From contig JAEYOT010000015.1 in NCBI GenBank assembly GCA_023411445.1, positions 1 to 5,562 on the forward strand: a stretch of DNA of 5,562 nucleotides, written 5' to 3'. A program made the translations under genes and the position numbers. The DNA is from Pseudomonadota bacterium. Lineage in GTDB: Bacteria; Myxococcota_A; Polyangia; Polyangiales; Polyangiaceae. Below, in pieces: positions 1 to 5,562 of the stretch (within the stretch, counting starts at the first letter, position 1; each line of letters opens with the position of its first letter). A model generated the notes under the pieces. The model had not been told where the DNA came from. It made no database searches and saw only the letters and a list, made by a program, of their open reading frames with translations.

Positions 1-71
1 GCTTGCGCCGCTTGCTCGGGCGCCCGATCAGTCGGCACGTCCGAGCCCAGGTCCAACACGAGCTTCTCCAT
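1..71 (-). CDS. Partial CDS, N-terminus of unknown protein (runs off left edge)
   Basis: An ATG at 71 (minus strand) opens a frame that stays open to the window edge and encodes MEKLVLDLGSDVPTDRAPEQ followed by AAQ, 23 complete codons. Support for coding: 19 of 23 third positions are G or C, and an AGGA Shine-Dalgarno (80-83 on the complement) sits 8 nt upstream of the ATG. A second in-frame ATG at 80 (MQR extension) has its AGG directly abutting the start, which is too close, so 71 is preferred. No signal peptide is seen; the peptide begins acidic and hydrophilic, suggesting a cytoplasmic product. Too little is visible to assign a family. It is divergent from the lipoprotein gene at 194, and the two share a 122-nt intergenic region. 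Confidence 0.5.
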   Translation of the reverse strand, partial: MEKLVLDLGSDVPTDRAPEQAAQ

Positions 72-83
72 CCGTTGCATCCT

Positions 84-180
84 GCTCTAGGAACGGCGGA
101 CGGCCTGTGAGGCTTTAGCGCCCCGCACAACCCACCGATTCCTTTGCCATTTTGCCCCGAGACAGCGCGTGAGCTAGAGC
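84..180. repeat. 7-bp inverted repeat GCTCTAG / CTAGAGC flanking the divergent intergenic region
   Basis: GCTCTAG at 84-90 and CTAGAGC at 174-180 are perfect inverted copies. They lie almost symmetrically, 12 nt from the minus-strand ATG (71) and 13 nt from the plus-strand ATG (194). Read in each gene's own direction, both leaders begin CTAGAGC followed by A or G and then GG, so the repeat overlaps or abuts both ribosome-binding regions. This could be a shared leader or operator motif, or chance. No clear -35/-10 pair was found between the two copies. Confidence 0.35.
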
Positions 181-193
181 GGGGGCTGCTCCC

Positions 194-1438
194 ATGCGCC
201 TTTTGACTTGGCTCCGACCACTGCTGCCAGGGCTGCTCTTGGGCACTACTGCCTGCTCGAACGACGACGGCGCGCCCACCTGGGGCGGCCCCGTACCGCT
301 GCGCGAGTGTCCGCAGCTGAGCTTCGAGACGTGCGACACGCGCCTGGAGGAGTGCCAACAGCAGCTCCTCGCCATCGCCCAGTGCGTGACCGGCAGCAGC
401 GCCACGCCGACTATCCCGATCCGCGTGGTGACGCAAGACGAGCTGCGCGAGGAGCTGGAGCAGAGCATTGAGCAGCCCACAGCGGAGGAGCTCCACTACT
501 ACCAGACGGTCGAGGGCGTGCTGATCGATCTGGACTTGGCGGTGAAGGGCGACTTCACCCGCGAGGGCAGCATCGACGACCTCTTGGCGCGCGCGGACGG
601 CGTGTACGTCGACGCGGAGTCCGGCATCACGCTGATCGATCGCGGCACTTCGCTCTCCAGCGTGGGCGCGGACGCGCTCTTGGTGCACGAGCTGGTGCAC
701 GCGCTGCAAGACGCCGACTACGATCTGGCCGGGCTGCGCGAAGAAGCCGGTGAGGACAGCGACGCGCAGCTCGCGCTGAAGACGCTGATCGAAGGCGAAG
801 CGACTTGGTATCAGTACCGCGTGGTCGCGGCCATGATTGGCCACGACACCGTAGACGTGGATTTTGCGGGCATCTTCGCGGATCTGCGCCGCGATTTGAT
901 GAAGGAGGTGGCGGAGGACAAGTCCGCGTACCGCGCGGCCTTCGGCACCTTCCCGTACGCTTTCGGCACCAACTTGATGTATCAGGCCTGGCTGAAAGAC
1001 CGGCAAGGCTTCGAAGCGGAGCTGCTGGCAGACCCGCCGCGCACCACGCGCCACATCATCGAGCTCAACGCGAACCTGCCGCTAGCGGAGCCGCCGCGCG
1101 CGTTCAACGAGCCAGAAGCGAGCGACGGCTTCACGCTCGTGGCGCAAGACTCGCTCGGCACTTTCTTGCTCGAGCTGTGCTTCCACCACAAAGGCTTGTC
1201 ACGGGTGGATTGGCTGGGTGACAGGCTCTGGATCTACACGAGCGAGGACGGCGCCGTGGCCTGGCTGTGGCAGCTCGATCTCGACGAAGACGCCACGAAC
1301 CTCGCGCCGGCCTTCGAGCAAACCTTGCCCAGCTACGTGCACGTGGAAGCTCGCGGCAAGCGCCTGTTCGCGGTCGCGCAGCCGGGCCTCGCGCCCTTCT
1401 TGCTCGAGGCGGGCCGCGCGTACTTGAACGAGGACTGA
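194..1438 (+). CDS. Putative zinc metallopeptidase-like lipoprotein (gluzincin-type HExxH...E)
   Basis: 414 aa, predicted exported. Residues 1-20 form a short signal peptide (Arg2, Leu-rich core) ending at Cys21 in the context LGTTAC-SND; this resembles a lipobox, although the -3 Leu is replaced by Thr, so lipid anchoring is likely but not certain. After Cys21 come four spaced cysteines (39, 47, 54, 64), possibly two disulfides. The core has HELVH at 165-169 followed by ALQDADYDL, and EGEA at 200-203. HExxH with a glutamate about 30 residues downstream is the classic gluzincin zinc site, with H165 and H169 as ligands, E166 as general base, and E200 or E202 as third ligand. Further family-like segments are FPYAFGTNLMYQAW (253-266) and LGDRLWIY (341-348). 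Substrate is unknown. ATG at 194 is the first start; GCGGGGG 8 nt upstream is a modest RBS. It converges on the minus-strand pair, 4 nt from its stop. It may be a non-catalytic relative. Confidence 0.88.
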   Translation: MRLLTWLRPLLPGLLLGTTACSNDDGAPTWGGPVPLRECPQLSFETCDTRLEECQQQLLAIAQCVTGSSATPTIPIRVVTQDELREELEQSIEQPTAEELHYYQTVEGVLIDLDLAVKGDFTREGSIDDLLARADGVYVDAESGITLIDRGTSLSSVGADALLVHELVHALQDADYDLAGLREEAGEDSDAQLALKTLIEGEATWYQYRVVAAMIGHDTVDVDFAGIFADLRRDLMKEVAEDKSAYRAAFGTFPYAFGTNLMYQAWLKDRQGFEAELLADPPRTTRHIIELNANLPLAEPPRAFNEPEASDGFTLVAQDSLGTFLLELCFHHKGLSRVDWLGDRLWIYTSEDGAVAWLWQLDLDEDATNLAPAFEQTLPSYVHVEARGKRLFAVAQPGLAPFLLEAGRAYLNED

Positions 1439-1442
1439 GCCG

Positions 1443-2009
1443 TCAGCTGGCGACGAGCCGAATCTTTTCGGCCTGTCCGGCGCGGTAAAAGCGCCGCAAC
1501 GTGGCGTGCGTGTCGCGCGGGCGCAGCATCAGCCGGCGCACGAAGCGCGCGGCCAGATCGTTGGCCGTGCGGTAGCGATCGCCCTGCTCGGTGCCGGCAT
1601 CGTGCAGGAAGCGCACTTGCTCGAACAGCCGCGTGTGCACCTCGAACGCCTCACCACGGTCGTACGGCACGCGGTCCAGCACCAAGAGCACGAACTTGTC
1701 GACCTCAGCCTGCAGCTCGAGCTCCAGCTGCGTGGACGGCAGCTCTTGCCGAGCGCGGTTGGCCACGTACACGAAGTGGCTCACGCCCTCCGCCAGCTGC
1801 AGCCAAGCGTCGTGATCGTTGGCGGCGCCGGCCGGCACCACCAGCGCCATCTCCAGCGCGTCTTCGTTCTCGCGCAGCAAGAGCGCCTCGCGCTCGTATC
1901 GATCGCTCGCCTCGCGGACGAACCCGCGCACGTCCGGCGTCTCTTCCAGGTGATAAAAGCGCTCCAGCCGGCGCTGCAGCCGGTGCAGCGTCTCCAGGCT
2001 CGGGTTCAG
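1443..2009 (-). CDS. Conserved hypothetical protein, second gene of a two-gene operon; CTG start
   Basis: 188 aa if started at CTG 2009. No signal peptide or membrane segment is seen; the sequence is charged and looks largely alpha-helical, so it is probably cytoplasmic. Conserved-looking blocks: EGVSHFVYVANRARQELP (74-91), TQLELELQAEVDKFVLL (93-109), AGTEQGDRYRTANDLAARF (138-156) and FYRAGQAEKIRL (174-185). I do not recognise a named domain and propose no function. Start choice: the only conventional in-frame start is GTG at 1931 (162 aa), but the frame upstream stays open with about 88% G/C third positions. The CTG at 2009 overlaps the upstream gene's stop as CTGA and has GGAGGG (complement of 2015-2020) 5 nt before it. 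The GTG has a weaker GGAAGAG about 9 nt upstream. The overlap implies translational coupling to the preceding gene. Confidence 0.82.
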   Translation of the reverse strand: MNPSLETLHRLQRRLERFYHLEETPDVRGFVREASDRYEREALLLRENEDALEMALVVPAGAANDHDAWLQLAEGVSHFVYVANRARQELPSTQLELELQAEVDKFVLLVLDRVPYDRGEAFEVHTRLFEQVRFLHDAGTEQGDRYRTANDLAARFVRRLMLRPRDTHATLRRFYRAGQAEKIRLVAS

Positions 2010-2020
2010 TGGAGCCCTCC
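2006..2020 (-). promoter_or_regulatory. Ribosome-binding site and CTGA stop/start overlap deciding the downstream start
   Basis: On the minus strand GGAGGG (2020-2015) is followed by 5 nt (CTCCA) and then CTG (2009-2007), whose last two bases form the TGA stop (2008-2006) of the upstream gene. This is the geometry of a coupled ATGA or GTGA junction, with C as first base. Confidence 0.6.
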
Positions 2021-2620
2021 GGCGCCGCGCACGGGCAGCACGCCGCGCTGCATCAGCTCGCTGCCGAGCGCCTCCGAGCCGGTGCGCAGCCAGCGTTCGT
2101 ACAGCTTGAGCAAGCCTTGGCTGGAGGGCGCGGCGGCGAGCGAGAGCCGCTCTGCCACGTCGCTGAGCAGCTCCGCAAAGCAGTCGAAATTCGCGGCCAA
2201 CTCGACGAACAGGTCCGGGGCGGCGTTGTCGTTGGCGCCGCGGAGCATCTTGGCCGCGCCGTCGTAGGCGCGCGCGCCGAGCGAGGTGACGTAGCGCACC
2301 TCCACGCCGCGCGTCTCGAGGTGCGGCGCGAAGAAGCCGCTCACGTACAGCACGCCGTCGCCCAGCGCGCGCAGCCGCTCGAAGCGCTCTTGTCCCGGCG
2401 CGTGCATGGCTTCATCCAGGAGCAGCGTGAGCGGTCGCTCCAGCGCTTCATTGCAGCGCGCATCCGGCCGGGCATAGTCGGTGAGCAGACTGACCAGGTA
2501 GTACTCCGCGGCCTCAGTGGCTTCGACCTGCTTCTTCTTCATCGCGTCGTCGACCACGTCGTGAAAGAAGGTCTCCAGGTTCGCCGAAAGATCCAAGGTG
2601 GGGCGCATACCTTCAGTCAT
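2006..2620 (-). CDS. Conserved hypothetical protein, first gene of a two-gene operon
   Basis: 204 aa, no signal peptide or transmembrane segment, predicted helix-rich and cytoplasmic. Visible blocks: LETFFHDVVDDAMKKKQVEA (15-34), EYYLVSLLTDYA (39-50), LGDGVLYVSGFFAPHLETRG (86-105), SLGARAYDGAAKMLRG (113-128), LFVELAANFDCFAELLSDVAE (137-157) and LLKLYERWLRTGSE (170-183). These look like a conserved uncharacterised family, by impression only; I cannot name a domain, and no catalytic motif stands out. The start at ATG 2620 is well supported: GGAAGGA (complement of 2628-2634) lies 7 nt upstream. The frame runs open further upstream to 2827, but that part is Arg/Cys-rich, unlike the rest, and is excluded. 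It is followed by the second gene with a 4-nt CTGA overlap and is divergent from groES across 602 nt. Confidence 0.86.
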   Translation of the reverse strand: MTEGMRPTLDLSANLETFFHDVVDDAMKKKQVEATEAAEYYLVSLLTDYARPDARCNEALERPLTLLLDEAMHAPGQERFERLRALGDGVLYVSGFFAPHLETRGVEVRYVTSLGARAYDGAAKMLRGANDNAAPDLFVELAANFDCFAELLSDVAERLSLAAAPSSQGLLKLYERWLRTGSEALGSELMQRGVLPVRGAGGLH

Positions 2621-3055
2621 GCAAACATCCTTCCATCGCCAGGCGTTTCCGCCGAATGACCTGCGAGTGTCGCGGCGCATGCGCTGAGCCGCGCGGCGTG
2701 CGCACTGAGCCGTGAGACGCGTGCACGCCGGGCAGCGGCACCCACGACCGCCCCGGCAGCCTGCTGCGAGGTGAGCTGCGTCGTGGCAGCCCCCGCGACC
2801 GCGACGCCTCGTGCTCGACGGGGACACTTCGACACCGACTCGGAGGTTGCGAGGGGGGCTGTCGAAGAGAGCGCCAACGTCCCTTTCAGTGTACGACCGT
2901 GGCGGCCAGTCGGCCTAGACGTCCGTCCAGTAGCCGAACGGATTGCCAGCACTCGGTGCCCCCGGCTGCTAGCCCGAAACTTTACGGAAGCACCTGCGGC
3001 TTGCTGCGTTCAGCCGCGAAAATTCGACGCTATTTGGCGCGGCGCCGCTCGCCCC
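2621..3055. other. Intergenic region without a convincing gene
   Basis: This is the gap between the divergent hypothetical gene (start 2620) and the groES promoter. Open frames here give Arg/Ala/Pro-rich translations with no RBS and no motif, so I call none. Noted structure: a perfect palindrome GCGCATGCGC (2675-2684); GGCGTGC/GCACGCC inverted repeat (2695-2701 and 2723-2729); GGCT-GCT-AGCC (2964-2974); a 6-bp stem GCGGCT/AGCCGC (2996-3001 and 3012-3017); and GGCGC-G-GCGCC (3036-3046). A relatively A/T-rich patch (3018-3035) upstream of the groES -35 could help promoter activity. No -35/-10 for the minus-strand operon was identified with confidence. Confidence 0.5.
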
Positions 3056-3083
3056 TTGACACCTCCTAGTTGATGCTTACCCT
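3056..3083 (+). promoter_or_regulatory. groESL promoter, housekeeping sigma-70 type
   Basis: A perfect -35 TTGACA (3056-3061) is separated by 16 nt from TACCCT (3078-3083), which matches the -10 consensus at its first, second and last positions. Transcription would start around 3090, just before the CIRCE operator at 3101, so a bound HrcA would block initiation or clearance. The -10 is weak, so the exact start is inferred. Confidence 0.7.
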
Positions 3084-3100
3084 GCGCGACGCCCCAGTTG

Positions 3101-3127
3101 TTAGCACTCGTCTGCGTTGAGTGCTAA
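3101..3127 (+). promoter_or_regulatory. CIRCE operator (HrcA binding site)
   Basis: A perfect inverted repeat TTAGCACTC-N9-GAGTGCTAA (arms 3101-3109 and 3119-3127, spacer 3110-3118), identical to the textbook CIRCE consensus. It lies between the predicted transcription start and groES, so it is both a DNA operator and a hairpin in the mRNA leader. It implies that the genome encodes HrcA, which is released on heat stress and re-activated by GroEL, giving feedback control of this operon. Confidence 0.97.
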
Positions 3128-3222
3128 AGCCGGGTTCCCCAAAAGTTACGGCTGGTTAGCCGGCAGGGCCGGTACCACGGCCAGCAGAAACCCCAAGCAA
3201 CGACCCTCGAGGGAAAGCACAG
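3128..3222 (+). promoter_or_regulatory. Structured groES 5' leader and RBS
   Basis: Downstream of CIRCE the leader can form three short consecutive hairpins: CGGCT-GGTT-AGCCG (3149-3162), GGCCG-GTACCA-CGGCC (3167-3182), and the palindrome CCCTCGAGGG (3204-3213). The last includes the groES Shine-Dalgarno GAGGGA (3209-3214), 8 nt before the ATG. The stems are seen in sequence; any effect on translation is inference. Confidence 0.45.
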
Positions 3223-3519
3223 ATGGCAACGAAAATCCGACCGCTCCAGGACCGCGTGATCGTCAAGCGCGTGAAGGAAGAAGAGAAGACCAAGGGTGGC
3301 ATCATCATCCCCGACACCGCGAAGGAGAAGCCGGTGGAGGGTGAGGTCATCGCCGTGGGTAACGGCAAGGTTCAGGACGACGGCACGGTGCGCAAGCTCG
3401 ACGTCAAGGCCGGCGACCGCATCCTGTTCGGCAAGTACTCGGGCACCGAGGTGAAGCTGGACGGCGAGGAGCACCTCATCCTGCGTGAGGACGACATTCT
3501 GGGCGTTATCGAGAAGTGA
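3223..3519 (+). CDS. groES: Co-chaperonin GroES (Hsp10)
   Basis: 98 aa, full length for the family (about 95-100). GroES forms a heptameric lid that caps GroEL-ATP and closes the folding chamber in the cytoplasm. Visible hallmarks: the N-terminal [11 protein letters not shown] strand (6-16); the mobile loop (about 17-34) with GGIIIP, where III (27-29) is the hydrophobic contact to the GroEL apical domain; the roof hairpin region around 45-56 ([10 protein letters not shown]); and the C-terminal [15 protein letters not shown] (64-78) and [16 protein letters not shown] (82-97) core. The start ATG is preceded by GAGGGA. It is the first gene of the CIRCE-controlled operon, and groEL follows after 20 nt. 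Nothing is truncated or unusual. Confidence 0.98.
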   Translation: MATKIRPLQDRVIVKRVKEEEKTKGGIIIPDTAKEKPVEGEVIAVGNGKVQDDGTVRKLDVKAGDRILFGKYSGTEVKLDGEEHLILREDDILGVIEK

Positions 3520-3524
3520 GCTGA

Positions 3525-5174
<1,650 letters not shown>

Positions 5175-5209
5175 GATTCGCTCTCAGACGTAGCTAGACG
5201 CTAGTCGAC

Positions 5210-5244
5210 GGACGGCGCTTTCCCGGAAACGGGAGGCGCCGTTC
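5210..5244 (+). terminator. Probable groESL transcription terminator hairpin
   Basis: Starting 36 nt after the groEL stop, 5210-5225 pairs with 5230-5244 around a GAAA (GNRA-type) tetraloop at 5226-5229. There are about 15 base pairs, including two G-T wobbles, and one bulged T (5221). The following T-run is poor (TTT at 5249-5251), so it may be a weak intrinsic terminator or a 3'-end stabilising hairpin. Confidence 0.7.
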
Positions 5245-5324
5245 GGCCTTTGTGGGGCTGCCACTTCCGCAGCGCAGGCGGTGTGAGCCTGGCCTTGCCT
5301 GGAGGTTGCGCGTTGTGGGCACGC

Positions 5325-5388
5325 GGGTCAGGTTCGTCGCCGCTTAGCGGCAACTCCACCGCACCGGCGCGGCGACAGGCACTGACCC
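5325..5388. repeat. Nested inverted repeat / candidate structured RNA
   Basis: Outer arms GGGTCAG (5325-5331) and CTGACCC (5382-5388), and inner arms TCGCCGC (5337-5343) and GCGGCGA (5369-5375), are both perfect 7-bp complements. They are separated by a near-symmetric 5/6-nt internal loop and closed by a 25-nt apical region. A competing hairpin GCCGC-TTA-GCGGC (5339-5351) uses the same inner left arm. An additional GCGCG (5308-5312) / CGCGC (5396-5400) match could extend the base. There is no coding frame or T-tract, so the role is unknown. Confidence 0.45.
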
Positions 5389-5399
5389 TGATCGCCGCG

Positions 5400-5428
5400 C
5401 TGAGCACTGTTCAAGATTGAACTATGAT
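5400..5428 (+). promoter_or_regulatory. Candidate promoter with palindromic operator
   Basis: TATGAT (5423-5428) matches five of six positions of the -10 consensus. It is directly preceded by a perfect interrupted palindrome GTTCAA-GA-TTGAAC (5409-5422), a typical place for a repressor site. The -35 is poor (CTGAGC at 5400-5405, 17-nt spacing). A further TTGAAC half-site lies at 5479-5484. Plausible as the promoter of a gene starting beyond the window. Confidence 0.3.
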
Positions 5429-5539
5429 TTTCCCGATGATTTCGCGCCGAATCAGTCATCCAGCGGGATAGTGCTACTTTGAACTTTCGGCTCGGGGGCT
5501 CCCACCCCGGTCGGGGGATACGTGCCACCGGTCTACGTG

Positions 5540-5557
5540 GCGGACGCGGACGCGGAC
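5540..5557. repeat. Three tandem copies of GCGGAC
   Basis: GCGGAC is repeated three times without change at 5540-5557. In the frame of GTG 5522 this would encode three Ala-Asp dipeptides. The repeat may continue past the window edge. Confidence 0.6.
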
Positions 5558-5562
5558 GTGTA

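Larger units (their letters stand above)
5245..5562. other. Non-coding region downstream of groEL
   Basis: No frame here has a credible start, RBS and composition together. Besides the inverted repeat and candidate promoter listed separately, it holds a bulged hairpin (5437-5454), two direct copies of TCGGGGG (5492-5498 and 5511-5517), and GCCAC/GTGGC inverted arms (5524-5528 and 5537-5541). The last 40 nt might be the start of a plus-strand gene from GTG 5522 (VPPVYVADADADV), preceded by GGGGGA only 3 nt away; support is too thin to call it a CDS. Confidence 0.4.

Noticed and set aside
1457..1472. Hairpin GCCGAA-TCTT-TTCGGC near the convergent stops as a terminator
   Set aside because: It lies inside the conserved-looking C-terminal codons (AEKIRL) of the minus-strand gene and has no T-tract after it on the plus strand; the complementarity is probably incidental to coding.
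1506..2267. 253-codon plus-strand open frame antisense to the hypothetical pair
   Set aside because: Its translation is rich in Gln, His and Arg with no RBS or motif. The minus-strand pair has good RBSs, coupling and coherent protein-like sequence.
2621..2827. N-terminal extension of the 204-aa hypothetical protein to 2827
   Set aside because: The extension is Arg/Cys-rich low-complexity sequence unlike the rest, while ATG 2620 has GGAAGGA at ideal spacing.
2771..3073. 100-codon plus-strand open frame before groES
   Set aside because: No RBS or recognisable motif, mixed composition, and it runs through the groES -35 region.
3054..3083. Sigma-32-type heat-shock promoter for groESL
   Set aside because: CTTGACA resembles the sigma-32 -35, but there is no CCCCAT-type -10 at the right distance. 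TTGACA-N16-TACCCT plus CIRCE fits a housekeeping promoter with HrcA repression better.
5201..5528. 68- and 66-codon minus-strand open frames downstream of groEL
   Set aside because: They start at GTG without RBS and have Arg/Pro-rich translations lacking any motif. They overlap the terminator and inverted repeat.

Overview
The window looks like a GC-rich bacterial chromosome segment. It is most likely myxobacterial or another delta-proteobacterial-type lineage; this is inferred from the strong G/C preference at third codon positions, a cysteine-rich metallopeptidase-like lipoprotein, and a CIRCE-controlled groESL operon. No mobile element, CRISPR array, tRNA or rRNA was seen.

Layout, left to right. 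(1) At the left edge, the first 23 codons of a minus-strand gene (1-71) run off the window. It diverges from a plus-strand gene (194-1438) encoding a secreted, probably lipid-anchored protein with an HELVH...EGEA zinc-peptidase-like signature. (2) That gene converges, with only 4 nt between stop codons, on a two-gene minus-strand operon (2620 to 1443) of uncharacterised, probably cytoplasmic, helix-rich proteins. The downstream gene of this pair appears to start at a CTG codon that overlaps the upstream stop (CTGA) and has a good Shine-Dalgarno. (3) A 602-nt gap (2621-3222) holds no convincing gene. Its right part carries a housekeeping-type promoter, a perfect CIRCE operator and a structured 5' leader. 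(4) groES (3223-3519) and groEL (3540-5174) form a classic HrcA/CIRCE-regulated chaperonin operon, ended by a strong GAAA-loop hairpin. (5) The last about 390 nt are non-coding as far as can be seen. They contain a nested inverted repeat (5325-5388), a palindrome next to a -10-like box (5409-5428), and a GCGGAC triplet repeat at the right edge that may be the first codons of another gene.

How the genes work together: GroES and GroEL form the ATP-driven folding chamber and are expected to be co-transcribed and derepressed on stress through HrcA. The two-gene operon is transcribed divergently from groESL, but nothing in the sequence proves a functional link. The best candidates for undescribed biology are this conserved-looking gene pair with its non-canonical start, the metallopeptidase-like lipoprotein, and the structured non-coding DNA after groEL.
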